This document shows positions 38,201 to 48,804 of a stretch of 64,000 bases of DNA, piece by piece. The notes beneath the pieces were generated by a model. That model was given only the letters and a program-made list of their open reading frames with translations. It made no database searches and was not told the origin of the DNA. How positions within the stretch are numbered: position 1 is the first letter of the stretch; each line of letters opens with the position of its first letter. A program made the translations under genes and the position numbers. Where the stretch lies: positions 19,275,989-19,339,988 of the forward strand of contig NC_092572.1 of NCBI RefSeq assembly GCF_037975245.1, given 5' to 3'. Origin of the DNA: Apostichopus japonicus. Its lineage: Eukaryota > Echinodermata > Holothuroidea > Aspidochirotida > Stichopodidae.

Positions 38201-39951
38201 AGTGTGTGACTTGTACAGAAAGTTTTATCAAAGTTAAGATCAGGAGTATGCAGATTGTTATTGTGCAATGAAGGGATAAATCCCACCATAGAGGTAATAA
38301 GACATTACTGAATATGAGTAGTGCATTTAGAGATTCCTATTGTGTGCTTACATGGCTGTGTGTGTTTAGGGTGGGGGGGGGAGGGCGGATATGTAATGCT
38401 GGAATGGGCTATGTAGGTGATCCCAAGCTATTACTAATGTTGATATTACAGTCAATTTTTGAACTAATCAAGTTAACACTTCAAAACAGGACAGGAAAAA
38501 GAAAGAACTTTTGAATAAAGAGTCACGCTAAAATATTCCCCTTCCCTCCCCACCCAACCACCCCAGCTTATGACATTTGAGGTTGGTGTCCATATTACAC
38601 AGAGCATCAGTACATAAAAATTGTGTATGTAATAAATGACAGTTTAGTTTAACTTTACCATATATACTGAAACTAACAACAGTGTTGGGAGTACAGTAGG
38701 TGTCCAGTTAACACAGTTGCAAACTCCCATAAACCTCCTGCGACTTCTACCTAATGAAGATGTGTTGTTTTCATCTACAAAACATGTGTTGTTCACTTAA
38801 ATGGATATTCGGACCCGAAGCTCATTGTTTGACAAAGACAACAGGCGTTATCTGGATGTACAGATGGCTTACTTCAGTTCATCATTTTGCATCATAGAGA
38901 TATGAATTTCATAAAACCTTTGTCAAATTTTGCAAATTCCTCTCGGCGATGGCAGAGTCAGTGATATCGGAGGATGATGACGAAACGATGTTAGCATACC
39001 AAATGTATCACATGAAAGATAAATGGACAGTGATACTTTGATAAGAAAATTAAATTAAAAAAATGCCATGGGGACATCAGAGACCACTTACTAAGATCTA
39101 CTTTCATAGAGTAAGGACGGTTTTTTACCTGGTAAAGAAATGTTACTTCCATTTTATTCATATTATTCATTAAGGTTTTCATCTTCACCCCTCAGGTCTT
39201 CAGGCCGAGAACTCCGGCTGATTCAATAGACTTGTGCAGTAGGTTACTACAGTACACGCCTAAGACTAGAATCTCTCCCTTACATGCTTGTGCACACAAT
39301 TTCTTTGACGAACTGAGGCAGCCTACTACAGTGTTACCGAACCACAGGCCTTTGCCGCCATTATTCAACTTCACTTCAGAGGGTGAGTAGTAAAACTTGA
39401 TCAAATCTTTTTTCCTCTGCCGCAAACTGCCAAGTTCGAAACCCCCGGTTAAAATTCCGTCTCCAGCTGATGAAGATGAGAATGAGTTAAAGAGCGATTG
39501 CAACTCCAGTTAGAGAGGACTCTAATCTGCTCGTTCTCTTTTACTACCATCACCCTTCTGTCGGTAGACAACACCCTTTATTCCCTTTGATAGACACCTT
39601 CCCTTTAAACCTCATGGTACATTGTTTATCTTGTGTCCTCACATCACATCTCAAAGTTGTCACCTATAAGCAAAGTTTTCTTCGCTCGGCATGACCGGTT
39701 TTTGGCCTTCAGAAAGAGATCGTGGCTAAGGAACGACACTTAGAATTATAAATCTACCGAGGTGTGTCTAAATCCTCTCTGTCCCCCTCTCTCTATTTGC
39801 AGAGTTGTCGATACAGCCTTCCCTGAACAACATCCTGGTTCCAAGCTCAGCCCGAGAGGACACTCCTCCAACAGCTAGTCAAACCTCCACAGAAAAATCA
39901 GGGAACAACGGTGGTTCGTCTCCGAACGGCGCAGCAGGCGGGGCCAACTGA
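5151..39951 (+). CDS. GSK3B: Glycogen synthase kinase 3 (complete, 9 coding exons)
   Basis: Ser/Thr kinase of the Wnt/beta-catenin destruction complex and of insulin/glycogen signalling, in cytosol and nucleus. The exons sum to 1239 bases (412 residues plus stop); human GSK3B has 420. Visible residues: inhibitory Ser9 in RPRTTS; glycine loop GNGSFGVV (61-68); ATP lysine K83 in VAIKK; helix-C E95; HRD D179; DFG D198; activation-loop Tyr214 in [14 protein letters not shown]; primed-phosphate pocket R94, R178, K203; the Axin/FRAT-binding region after [10 protein letters not shown]. The residue before Tyr214 is Ala (Ser in vertebrates). The C-tail is short and Ser/Gly/Asn-rich. It is a single-copy-type GSK3 without the long glycine-rich N-terminus of GSK3 alpha. 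Every junction is GT-AG and in frame. Intron 1 is about 24.9 kb. Confidence 0.97.
5233..7085. other. GSK3 intron 1, left part
   Basis: AT-rich intron with no exon or recognised repeat. Short chance frames only. Confidence 0.5.
7086..8268. mobile_element. Non-autonomous TIR element, copy 1 (GGCGA hairpins)
   Basis: The left end reads CAGTCCTCGACAAATA and the right end TATATGTCAAGGCCTG, imperfect terminal inverted repeats with CAG/CTG termini. Inside each end lies a palindrome: CGCTCGCCAA..TTGGCGAG at 7102-7128, and TTTGGCGA..TCGCCAAA near 8200-8233. The interior is about 75% alignable by eye to copy 2 and shows no transposase frame. I saw no clear target-site duplication. Confidence 0.55.
8545..9810. 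mobile_element. Non-autonomous TIR element, copy 2 plus extra end
   Basis: A diverged copy of 7086-8268. Shared marks in the same order are CACTAGTGGCCCAAGTAGAC (8752), GAGTTGGTTAGGCT (9008), GGAGTTTTGAGACAAGCTTG (9220) and the right end GATATTTGTCGAGGCCTG (to 9810). An additional right-end-like piece with its own GGCGA hairpin lies at about 8551-8640, so the array may be nested or a tandem duplication. Not coding. Confidence 0.5.
9536..9625. repeat. Palindromic GGTTAA cluster
   Basis: Interleaved inverted copies of AACGGTTAACCGGTTA, with GTTAACCGTTCGGTTAA at the left and ATTAACCG at the right, lie inside TIR copy 2. They could form a cruciform, possibly the end of a second small element. 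Confidence 0.45.
9811..17984. other. GSK3 intron 1, middle part
   Basis: No exon was recognised. The sequence is dense in TACAGTA/TACTGTA words, has a (TTTA)n run at about 13247-13269, poly-C runs near 11611 and 12680, and two diverged copies of a block at 16711-16815 and 16932-17041. The frame at 11699-12094 is 131 codons, but Phe/Leu/Cys-rich with no motif. Confidence 0.5.
16711..17041. repeat. Two diverged direct copies, about 220 bp apart
   Basis: CAGCCCATGT..ACACATCAAATCTG and CCATTGGCTGAGAGGTG.CACTCCTTC occur in the same order at 16711-16815 and 16932-17041. It is a local duplication or two copies of one dispersed repeat. Confidence 0.6.
17985..18240 (+). mobile_element. LINE 3' end remnant
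   Basis: The plus strand reads [13 protein letters not shown] and a stop, the usual last residues of CR1/L2-type LINE reverse transcriptases. A T-rich 3' UTR follows, ending GCGCCTTTGATTACTCC..TTGGCGCT and an AT-rich (TAATA)-type tail. The GCGCC/GGCGC pair forms a small 3' hairpin. It is severely 5'-truncated. Confidence 0.5.
19090..19160 (+). repeat. Dispersed repeat, copy a
   Basis: Shares TTACTTCGTTCC and TGTCTCCCCACAACC with 24530-24600. It borders a block (19240-19860) with more CG dinucleotides than the rest of the intron, so it may be the edge of an inserted element. Confidence 0.45.
19240..19870. other. CG-richer block in intron 1
   Basis: CG dinucleotides (TTCGCGAAATTCGCCCGG, TACGTAACG, GCGTAG) are much denser than in the flanking intron. 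No protein motif is seen in six frames. It could be an LTR-like or other inserted fragment, but no boundaries could be set. Confidence 0.3.
20211..20347 (-). repeat. tRNA-derived SINE, second family
   Basis: The minus strand gives AAGGCAGTGGGCTTGTGATC (A-box region), GCAGGTTCGAGCCCTGGCC (B box), then TTGTGTCCTTGGGCAAGGCA and a CATGGCCTCTCTTCATCC body. It differs from the SINE at 2129-2363. Confidence 0.65.
20345..20469 (+). repeat. Dispersed repeat shared with 55489-55610, copy a
   Basis: Shares AAAGGAATAA, AAAGACAATTTATAT, ATTCAGTAACC, AAGTGAACCGCTTCCTGTTT and GAATACGCTCGCTTTGAAAA with the copy at 55.5 kb, in the same orientation and spacing. It abuts the SINE at 20211-20347. Confidence 0.75.
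24530..24600 (+). repeat. Dispersed repeat, copy b
   Basis: The partner of 19090-19160: TTACTTCGTTCCTCGCTTCC, then TGTCTCCCCACAACC and a TGCACC..TGTACC/TGTTCTACC segment. Confidence 0.45.
27957..28232. mobile_element. MITE-like inverted repeat
   Basis: The left arm GGTTCCTGTG..ACCTGTGCAC..TATAGCAATTT is matched by the inverted right arm AAATTGCTATA..TGTGCACAGGAATC. A second inner pair is CGGAATAAATTATTCC and CGGGAATAACTTATCC. It spans about 276 bp and has no frame. Neither transposase family nor target duplication could be assigned. Confidence 0.45.
30164..30357 (+). CDS. GSK3B: GSK3 coding exon 2
   Basis: 194 bases between a TCCACAG acceptor and a GTGAGA donor. It encodes [11 protein letters not shown], the glycine-rich loop [14 protein letters not shown] and the catalytic lysine in [14 protein letters not shown]. 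It has the same length as the human exon, from memory. Confidence 0.97.
30853..30936 (+). CDS. GSK3B: GSK3 coding exon 3
   Basis: 84 bases, phase 0-0, encoding [18 protein letters not shown] and YFFYSSGDK. It contains helix C with the salt-bridge Glu. Confidence 0.97.
32219..32329 (+). CDS. GSK3B: GSK3 coding exon 4
   Basis: 111 bases, phase 0-0, encoding [20 protein letters not shown] through QTIPILYVK. It holds the hinge region of the ATP site. Acceptor TTTACAG, donor GTATGT. Confidence 0.97.
33211..33341 (+). CDS. GSK3B: GSK3 coding exon 5
   Basis: 131 bases, ending in phase 2. It encodes [17 protein letters not shown], the catalytic loop [12 protein letters not shown] and KLCDFG. Acceptor TTCTTGCAG, donor GTAAGC. 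The split serine after DFG is completed by the T that opens exon 6. Confidence 0.97.
34612..34718 (+). CDS. GSK3B: GSK3 coding exon 6 (activation loop)
   Basis: 107 bases encoding [31 protein letters not shown] and TCNI. It carries the activating Tyr and the priming-phosphate Lys. Acceptor TCCTCAG, donor GTGAGA, ends in phase 1. Confidence 0.96.
37059..37252 (+). CDS. GSK3B: GSK3 coding exon 7 (fused relative to vertebrates)
   Basis: 194 bases encoding [37 protein letters not shown] and YTEFKFPQI. In human GSK3B this stretch is two exons (98 and 96 bases, from memory) split after EIIK. Here ATCAAGGTACTGGG runs through with no intron. Acceptor TCTGACAG, donor GTAATA. Confidence 0.96.
39196..39382 (+). 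CDS. GSK3B: GSK3 coding exon 8
   Basis: 187 bases, ending in phase 1. It encodes [31 protein letters not shown] and [10 protein letters not shown], the end of the kinase C-lobe. Acceptor CCCTCAG, donor GTGAGT. Confidence 0.95.
39803..39951 (+). CDS. GSK3B: GSK3 coding exon 9 and stop
   Basis: The acceptor is TTTGCAG. It reads [14 protein letters not shown], then a low-complexity Ser/Thr/Asn/Gly tail ending GAAGGAN and TGA at 39949-39951. It replaces the last two coding segments of vertebrate GSK3B, and the tail is shorter. Confidence 0.93.
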
Positions 39952-42900
39952 GGAGGGTACATACAATGGACTGAAAAAAGTGATTGGTGGTGAAATGATT
40001 ACCTCAGATCTCAACACAACAATGTCTCCCCTTCTGCTTCCCAGTCCCACTTCAGGAGGAAAGAGATAAAATGAAAAACAGCAAAAACCCTTCCGGTTGC
40101 TTCATCTTCTTTCCTCCCAAACAGTCAAGTAGCTGATTTACATGTACAAATAGTTTTGTTTGTTCTCAACTTTTTTTTTCTCAACTTTTTTTCTTCTTTT
40201 TTCCCCGTTTTTTATTCACTGTAAACACACGAGTCAACATATTGTATAGCTGTTAAATAATCCATGATTACTAATCCAACTACATTCTTTCTACTCTGAA
40301 GATTTTTTTTGTTTTCCTCTCTCTCTCTCTCTCCTTTCAAAATTGAAGAAACAATGAATCCTTTTGTTTTTTTTACGATCGTACGGTAGCACCGTACTGT
40401 GGCATAGATTAATTTAATAATCCTGAGGTTTTTCAAAATTGTCCTAGGATTTACGGTAGCCTACACCATCACCTAAAGAGAAAAAAATAGTCACAAAAAA
40501 GAACGAAAATAAAAAATAAAAAAAAATAATTGGATGACATATTGTTACCTCCAAGTTACACCCCTAACCCTTTATTAGGAGGGTTCAGTTGGTGGTAGTG
40601 ATCTCATTATCAACATGTAGCAAATCTTGGACAAATGTTGCCCCCTCTCCCCACCCCACTCCCTCCATAAAGGAGGGGGGTGGATGGGAGGAAGGCATAT
40701 AGAGACTGTAATCACACCCTGGATAAAGTTTGTTTTCATATATACTCAAAGCTTTCTATTCAGTTCAGCACATATACTAGCTTTGTAAAACTGTGAAGAA
40801 AATCTTGCACTTGTCAACCTCAATACTGCGCAAATTCATTAATTCAGTTTGTATCTTAGTGTAAAAAGTGCTGCTTCTCAAGAAGGTTTTTCTCTCTCAG
40901 AAAGGGAAAAAAGAAGATGTTCATATCCCGGAATGCTTTGATTAAATCTCCTCATGTGATGGTTTTCACAGCCTGAACAAATCTTCAATCTTAAACCAGT
41001 CTCTGAAATTTTTTTTTGAAGAAAAACATAGATACATTACATCATTAAATATACAGTTTCTTGGTTGTGTGTCTTTTAGAAGTGGGTTGACTAAAAGTGA
41101 CCTTCTTAACAGGAAAGTTGAATTTACACTCTGGATGAACAACTTTCTCTCTCTAATGTCTATACACACAGTCCCAGTAAGGAGAGTTACAAAGAAGACG
41201 CTTAAAGTCCCCCCTCCCCCCCCCCCCCGCTTGGCTAGGCATATGTGGGCCTTGTTTTTTCAGGATTGCAACAACAGCTTTAGAAATGAATGGCTACCTT
41301 ATTCAACATTTTGAGCTATGGTTAAATAAAGTGGGTCAACTTGCAATGACCCCGCTGGAATGAATTTTGAGAATACACCCTGGAAATGACTTACATTACC
41401 CAAGTTTTGCCACTTCAATTGCCATGTCAGGTTTGTGCTCACAGATAGAGAGAGGGATAACAACAATGGTGGACCCCCCCCCTACCCACCCACCTAACTT
41501 GCTTAATTTTAACTCAAATATTTAGTAGGCTAAGGCCACGGCATGTTACGACTTGGTCTCTATGCGTACGGTTCTAGTACGTTTCACGCTATGGTCGATT
41601 GAATATTCATGTATGCAAATTCGATCCTGACATTTTAGTCGTCAGGAATTAAGACGTTTCATTCAGCTCCGTTTGAAGCAGGAAAAGAATAAAAATATGT
41701 AGTAATGATCTCTTTTTTTTTTTTTCGGATTAGCTGTAGAATTGAAACCAGTATTGTAAAGTAATTCTAGAAAGGAGAAAAAAAATGTTGTAAATGAGAA
41801 ATATTTTTAATGCGTACTCGAATAGAGAGGACGGTATGCGGAAGGGGTGTTATCCGCCCCTCCTAACGAAGTGATCTTATCGGGTTGTACTATTGTAAAT
41901 GAGAGGGGTGTGACCTTATCACCACCCCCGCCAGTGGTCATTTTATCGTCGATCTTGTAATATTTGCTTTTATTTCGAGACAAAGGCTGATGCATCAAAA
42001 GTATGTTATTTAGTAAGGTATAATTCTCTTCATTCTTTTTTTTGTCTTTTTTTTTGGTGTAGACTTGAATATTTTTTAAATCTACTGGTTTTGTTTTCTT
42101 TTCATATGAGATGGAACCGGCACTCTGTGTTTGCAAAAAAACTAACAAATTGCGTCGTCATGGTAACACGGAGTAAAGTTTTAATCCGATGGAGTGAGTT
42201 CTGCCCCATTAGCTTATCGTAATGGATTTTTTTTTTTTTTTTTTTTTTTTTTAAGGCAACAGGGGTTTCCTTCCACTGCGGCAACCACTGCTGCTGCAAG
42301 GATTCATTCGCTTGAATTGTCTTGAAATCATTTTTGCCACAATAACAATTGTCCTAAGATTGCATTGTTTTACATTTTGCATGTTTGCTTCCTGGTTTCG
42401 AATATAATCCCAGTGATAGAATGTTACAGTTAGTCGTCTCATCATTAGTGACCGTTTTTCTTTATTTTTGACATCTCTCGTGGTAAAATTGGCAGTGCTA
42501 TCTCGGTGAATAGGGTGGTATTGGTGTGAGGAAAAAAAATGACACTTTTTGTGTGGAATAGCTTAACAAGTTCCTGTGAGAAAAAACCTGGTCGGTGGTA
42601 TTTTGTCAAGATTTTATTTAAATTTTTTTTTTTTTTTTTTAAAAGTTGGATTGAGATAATTAATTCGTCAGCGAGAATCTTCGGTCAAAACGACTGGACT
42701 TTGAGACTGGCGTGATTTTGAATGATTCTGGTGTCAAAGTAACATTTTAGATGGCTTCATTGATTCTAAGAGTACATTTTTGATCTGGAAGTCAGTGGAT
42801 TTACTCTGTTGGTGAACGTTCTGCGGTATATTTTCACATCCCTCCTCGAAGAACAACGATGCAACCTATATACAACCTCAAATTCCTAGCAAGATTCACT

Positions 42901-45900
42901 TTATTGATTTACTAAATTCACTTAATAAATGCAGTCTGTTTAAGTTGAAGTACATTATATAGTGTAGGGGTTCATGGCCAGATGGGTATAAAGTAACTGT
43001 CATTAAACTAGGTGAAAATATGTCTTGCTTCTTAACTATCTCCAGAGCTGCTAAAAATGGGTAGGGAGGAAAATGAGGGAAAGGGGGTAGGGGGGATGTG
43101 GGGAAGCTGTTGGGGGAGAGCATACCCTTCTAGAATTGGCTCCCTCTTGGAATAAATGATGTTTCTTTTTCAACATAGCATGACTTAGATAATCTAGATT
43201 TGTGTTTCTACTATTGTGTCTCTATTATTCTTATCGATATACTCAAGATTGAATAACAACGTAGTGAATGAAGATACAGACAGTAACAATAACCTGGTCA
43301 GTAGGGTATTCTGTGGAAAGGGGGGCTGGAGGGTGGGTAGGGTGGAGAGAAAGAACAATGGAACTCCTTTGTTATTGGGAATCTGAGTAACATACCACAC
43401 TAATTGTAAAGTTGTCCTGAGTCATCCATGGACCATTTCAGTATTTTATATGATTGTGTTTCACTGGTCATTATGCATACCAAATTGATATGCTCTGTCT
43501 ATTAATGGGAGAGGGTGTGAGGGGGATGGGGGGTTGAGGGTGCAAAGATGATGATACAGACATAACAGCAGCAGACTAACAGATTTTAAGGGTCCTCACT
43601 CTTATCCTCTCGTCAATCGTCTTTACTTCCATCTAATGAGCATGCACACATTGTTAAATTTAAAATCTCCTCCCTCGTGGCCTGATGCCTTTTACCCTGT
43701 CGCTGCCTCTCTTTGAGAATTTGGGATAGAACGATGCCGGTCAGAGATGTGCAAGAATCAACATCAAAGGAAAACCGGGTGTAGATAACCTGTCGACGAA
43801 ACGTTAGCATGGTTCTTGCAGTTGTGTGTATGGGTTTGCATCATTAAGTGGCAGCAAATACATAATTCTTTTTGGAAGGTTAGATTATGAAGAAGATTCC
43901 AGTGGACTTTGGAAGTTGTGTCTGTTTATTCTTATGGAGAAAACCTTTTGCATTGGGAGTGTGGCTTGTGCATTTCGACTGTGATTATCTGCATGGACAG
44001 AAGGCGTATGTCGCCTTGTGGGGAAGGCTAGACGGATGTTGAAATAATACGTTGCACGAGGAAAAGCTGAATGGGGGGGGGAGGGGGCATCATGAATGAA
44101 GGTAGGGTGTTCGATTATTGCATTGTGATGATAAACGTTGCATTTTGGGAGAAAACATTGCTTTAGAATGAAATGTCACATTTTTTTTTTTTTTTAAATG
44201 TTGTGGCATGGACTCCAGTTTCAAAACTTGTAAAGCTTCAATAACGTCTCTATCAAGAATCCATTTTATTTGCAGCTTTTAAAAATTTTAATTTTCCCAA
44301 AGTATTACATTGATTGTACACAACAACAACAACAAAAACCTATCTTCTCACTGACTGAAACCTGTACCTTTTAATGAAATGAAGGAAAGAGATGAAATTC
44401 AGTTGAAATATTTCAATCTTTGTTGCTACTATTTTGATGAAGAATCAATTATTTTTCATCCATACCAAATACGATTTGATACACTTTTCAACCATTTGCT
44501 TTCTTGCAAGGAGGTCTGAGATGTTTTGAAACAAGGTTACTTCTTCTTTTCTTCTCTCTTTCTTTCTGTCTTTGAATAAATAGTTTGACAAATCAGATTT
44601 TAAAAGTCCCGACAGTATGATGGTGTTTTTGTGTATAATTTCCATAGTGCTCTTCCTCATATTGTTTTATCCCTGGTCCCCCTGTGTAGGGGACAAAAGT
44701 TAGTGTGTAACTTCCCCCTCTCCCATGTGCAGTTGCAAAGCAGTGTATGGACTTTGGAGTCTAAGCATTTTATTATTATTTTTTGGGCTATTTCCCAGTT
44801 TGGTGTTTTGCTCAGACTGGTTGGCATGGAGATATATGAGATATTAGAGTAGTTAGAAATGTTGCATTTTGTATCTTCGAGCAGTTGTCAATTTTCAACG
44901 TGGGAATACATGGATTTTCACTGCTGTGATAGTCTAGGGTGCCTCTACTATTGCCACATGTCGATTTGGTATCAAGTTTGTGCAAATAACATTTTTGACT
45001 GTCTATTAGTTAAAAGGTTTTTTTTTTTTCACAGTCTAACCATAACTTTAAGATGACAGCCCCATTCAGATTTGGTCAAATTTCTCTTTAATGTTCTGTA
45101 CAGATAGTTAATAAATAGAATTAAAAGTAAGGTGTAATCGAAGTATTTGCAAAGATGCATATTGCTACCAATGTGCTAATTTTTTGTTAATCTGGGAAAT
45201 GTATACATAATGTCTTGTGAAGGGATATTGGGTTTGAGCTGGCTTAAGTTACCGACAGTATTCACCCCAGATTAAAAATCAAAAGATTGTGACTTTTAAA
45301 GCTTCCCCTCGCCCTCCACCACCACCCCCCCCTCCCCCAAAGATTCACGTTAGTGTCTTATCACACACAATATCAACCGTTAAAAACTATCCGCTAAGAA
45401 TACGACTAAAACTGATGTAGAATTTTATGTTTTATCCTGAACATAATTTTTGGCTATTAGTTTTTCCAATGTTCTGACAGGCTTTTGTCTCCAAATTCAT
45501 TCTTTGAAATGTGAAATTCTTTGCGCAGTTAAGCGCTTCCTAGATTCGTACTTTGTTCAACAGATGCCTGAATAAAGTATCCACTTGTCAGTTTGGGTTG
45601 TTAACAAAATGTAACGAATTCCTCCCATTATAAGTTAAAAATTGTTTCCCATTTTAGCATCAGTGTTTTGTGTTTCTTGACTTGCCTTAACACCAAGATA
45701 AGTAAAATTAATTCCGTTTTCTCCCTTCATGTTTTATGATATTTTGATTATTTTTTTATTAACCTTTTTTTGTTAATTCAATGTTTGGGGTGAATACTGT
45801 TTTCTCATTTTAAAATTCTTATCTACTGAATTTTATCGTAACCTTTCCAAGAATGGTAGCACCCATAAGTCAAGAATCTCATGTCTTATTTCATATTTTT

Positions 45901-46363
45901 TAAGTATAATATTTTAGGGGCTTTTTTCTTGTTCACTTACTTTATATCTTTGTTTTTAGCAATCAGGTTGGTGTGTTCATATATTCTTTGATAGCAGAAA
46001 CATAGAGTTAAACTTTGGTCACAGGTTTAGATATTTAAAAAAAAAAATTGTTCTAGTAACTTTTAAGTCTTAAGAGAGGTCCGTTCGATTTTCAAAGTAT
46101 TCTTGTGATAAGCAACTCATTTGCATATCAAACAGTGACTTATGAAAATAGGGCATTCTTTACCCTATATAAGTGGTCTCTTCCTGTATTTTGTATAAAT
46201 TTTTTTTCTTCAGGAAGATTCCATTTACCATAAGAGGGTGAGCAGTGTTCTGAATGGTGAATGTTGGTGTGTTATAAATTAAATGTTGTAATATATTCTT
46301 ACCCATGTTGAATCAGACCAACCAACGGTTTTGTCCGAAGATATCTTGCATTTTGTCAATAAA
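39952..46363 (+). other. Probable GSK3 3' UTR and convergent intergenic zone
   Basis: No coding exon on either strand. It is T-rich with many homopolymer runs and a (CT)n run near 40318-40333. AATAAA signals on the plus strand lie at 41325-41330, 45110-45115, 45571-45576 and 46358-46363. Vertebrate GSK3B also has a long 3' UTR. Which signal is used cannot be told; the last is only about 340 bases from the stop of the convergent GAL3ST gene, so the transcripts may overlap. Confidence 0.45.
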
Positions 46364-46701
46364 ATTCAAGAAATATTACAAACGCAAAATGTGATTTGTT
46401 TTCAATTCATGTTCTATAAACAATTTTTTTTTTTTTTTTGGAATGGACCAAAACTTGTTGCAGTGCATGTGGATCTAAGCTCTTCAATTCAGATATCCTT
46501 GGGTATTCATTTTTCTCCGACAATAGTTGATATAGTTTGGTCAATTATCCATGTGATTTGTAACTACTCAAATACCAAAGATATGCCCACAGTGGAAGTA
46601 AACATACTATCGGGGGTTATGTTTAGGATTTATCCTTTAGGCTTTCCTGAGTGGCTTTTTCTTAAACAGCAGCCTATCGCGGCAATACATTTAACCGGTA
46701 A

Positions 46702-47474
46702 TCACGAGACTTTTGTTCCTGCTAAATTTCGCATTTTCTTTCTCAAAACGTTCAAATACTCTTGAGGTCTTCTAGTAAAAGAAGTGCAAAAATATTTCTC
46801 TTCTGGGTTAAGATTCGATTTAACTTTATGTTTTAACACCACTGTCCTTAGAGCTACCAAATGCGTTTCACTGCCCTCATCTAAACATTTATCTTTTAAC
46901 TTTTCTATAATTTTATGGAGTTCTTCAACGTCTGTCTTCATTTTGACTAATCCATAATCTCTTATTTTCCGCCATAAGGTCTCATTAAATTGGCGATACA
47001 GAAACATGTCGCCTGCATTCCAAATCGATAAATTTTTCTGTAGTTCTGCCGATAATTCAGTTACCTCATAATCGGCGCGTGCATTTAGTTTGAAATAGGC
47101 CACATCTTCTAAGTTCCAGCAGAGATGCTCTTTTAACAATATCAGTGATTCGTCAAAATATTCAGAAATTACCACATGTCCAAAATTCCTCTCAATTTCT
47201 ATTGCTTTCTGCCGTATTTTAGACCAGTTTCGCAAGTCCGCCTTCTGTAGTCCCAAATCGTATAACATTGGATTGACTCCAGCTTGTTTTCTTTGCTTTC
47301 CTGTAGTGTGGAGGCTTTCAAGGTAATACTTTTCGGGATTCTCGGCAAATTCTTCTATCGCTTTGTGGAATCGATTAGGAAATTTGTAGTACTTATACAG
47401 ACTCTCATACTGCGTGGTTGGATGACGCAGCGATGTGATGTAGAACGAATTGACAGGCATTACATCGAGGAATG
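46702..47474 (-). CDS. GAL3ST coding exon 3 (catalytic C-terminal half)
   Basis: The acceptor is CTTTTAACAG. It starts FLDVMPVNSFYITSLRHP and carries the 3'-phosphate site and the conserved C-terminal block, ending AGTKVS and a stop. Intron 2 (47475-48150) holds a poly-C run and a chance plus frame. Confidence 0.93.
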
Positions 47475-48757
47475 CTGTTAAAAGAATAAGATAACAAACA
47501 CAAAAGATGGAAATCCAAGAAACTTTTACGATTTATTATTAATACATTCTAGAGGTTTAAAGTGAAAACTTTCGAATATTTGTTAAGGAAATGTGTTTTT
47601 AAAATCAAGGCTATAATATCAGTATCTTCATTGGAAAGTTCCTTCCATCATTGACTCACCGACGTGCACCTCTTCCCCAAAATTTTGTGAAAATTCTCAA
47701 AATACACCCTCCCCCCCCCCCCCGCCCCATTCCCTTTTTATAGGTGTGCATTGCAAGTTTAGTAAATCAGAAAGTGCCGTTTTGTTATAATAAAAAAATA
47801 ATAATTAATTACATAAACTCGAATATGGTAGTGTCCTTTAATGAAAACATCATTGATACTTTTTGTTCAAAAATAGGTCAATGTTCTTTTATCTATAAAC
47901 ATCCTAATACTTTCTATCTTAATAAATACCGTAAATTAAAATCTTATATAAGTATGCCAAAAATAGAAGTCTTGGCAATTATAAAAGTTAATATAGGAAA
48001 GAATTCTACTTTCCTTTCTACTATTATTTCTAAGGTTAGATGAGGAGGGGGAGGGGTGGGGAGGTTGGAACAATGTTCGAATAGAATGCCGTTCTATAAA
48101 GCCAAGCATTGCTTGTCTCTTTTCACATGAATAATTTAAAAACTTTATACCTTTTCTGTTGTAACGAGCGTGATTGGCAAGAATGTTGAAATGGGTTATG
48201 TTCGGGAATTGCATCACAAACGATTCCTTGAAGAGGTAAGGAGTACCAAAGTAGTTGTCGCCGCTAGGTAGGGCAAAGGTCAAGTTATTCCGATCACCAT
48301 AACGATAAAGAATGTTCTGTAGAGTAGAACTTCCGGTCTTGTGGGTCTTCAGAAGGACAATGTTCCTCTGTGGTTGGCAAGTACCTTCTTCTTCTTTAAC
48401 AGGATTGTTAACGGCTGCCCTCTTTTTACCTTCTCTCGAGTATTTATTGAGGTAGTACAGGATTTCTTCAACACCAGCTCTGCGGATTGGAAATCTGAGG
48501 TAATAATATGTTTTTATTTGATCAGGATTAAACAATTGAACAATAGACATGATAGTCTGTAACCTCAACATAGGTTGACATCATTGTTTATATAGTACAC
48601 GGAAAAAAATATATATAAAATACCTGGTCTCTGAAGTAGGCCTATACGTTTTCGTTTGCAATGTGTACGATGAGATGATGAAAAGTATGATCGTTGCCAA
48701 ACTTGCAAACGTTGATAATAAAAGGTAAGGCTTTAATCTCCTCATGAACTTGATCAT
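46702..48757 (-). CDS. Galactose 3-O-sulfotransferase (GAL3ST family), complete
   Basis: Golgi type II membrane enzyme that transfers sulfate from PAPS to the 3-OH of galactose in glycolipids (sulfatide type) or glycans. Three minus-strand exons join in frame to 416 residues (human GAL3ST1 has 423). The first ATG in frame is at 48757. A basic cytosolic tail precedes a signal-anchor at about residues 11-31 and a lumenal stem. The PAPS 5'-phosphosulfate loop is IVLLKTHKTGSSTLQN (90-105) and the 3'-phosphate site is YITSLRHP (171-178). Family marks LCWNLEDVAYFKLNAR and YFDESLILLKE are present, with several N-x-S/T sites. Which GAL3ST subtype, and so which acceptor, cannot be told. It converges with GSK3. 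Confidence 0.93.
48151..48494 (-). CDS. GAL3ST coding exon 2 (PAPS loop)
   Basis: 344 bases. The acceptor TTACCTCAG joins AG to A giving Arg45. It encodes the stem and the LLKTHKTGSSTLQN loop through NHARYNRK, and ends in phase 1 at GTATAA. Confidence 0.9.
48624..48757 (-). CDS. GAL3ST coding exon 1 (signal anchor)
   Basis: Encodes MIKFMRRLKPYLLLSTFASL and the rest of the membrane anchor. It ends in phase 2 at a GTATTT donor. The exon may begin at 48804 after a GCTTCACAG acceptor. An internal Met5 is an alternative start. Confidence 0.85.
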
Positions 48758-48804
48758 CCTTGAACAAAGCAAATGACTCCAAGAGCGGCAGACTTGTGAT
48801 CAAC

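Larger units (their letters stand above)
30358..39195. other. GSK3 introns 2 to 7 (non-exonic parts)
   Basis: The introns are 30358-30852, 30937-32218, 32330-33210, 33342-34611, 34719-37058 and 37253-39195. They hold poly-A/poly-C runs and, in intron 7, an imperfect (GAT)n run at about 37446-37490. No extra conserved exon was seen. Intron 8 is 39383-39802. Confidence 0.6.

Noticed and set aside
43721-43815. CTGTCGACGAAACGTTAGCA-like string seen in some retroelement 3' regions
   Set aside because: Only a short word match remembered from other genomes; no protein or end structure to support an element.
46331-46765. 144-codon plus-strand frame
   Set aside because: Overlaps antisense the 3' end of the well-supported GAL3ST exon and has no motif.
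47744-48043. 99-codon plus-strand frame in GAL3ST intron 2
   Set aside because: AT-rich, Ile/Lys/Asn/Tyr-heavy, no recognised domain.
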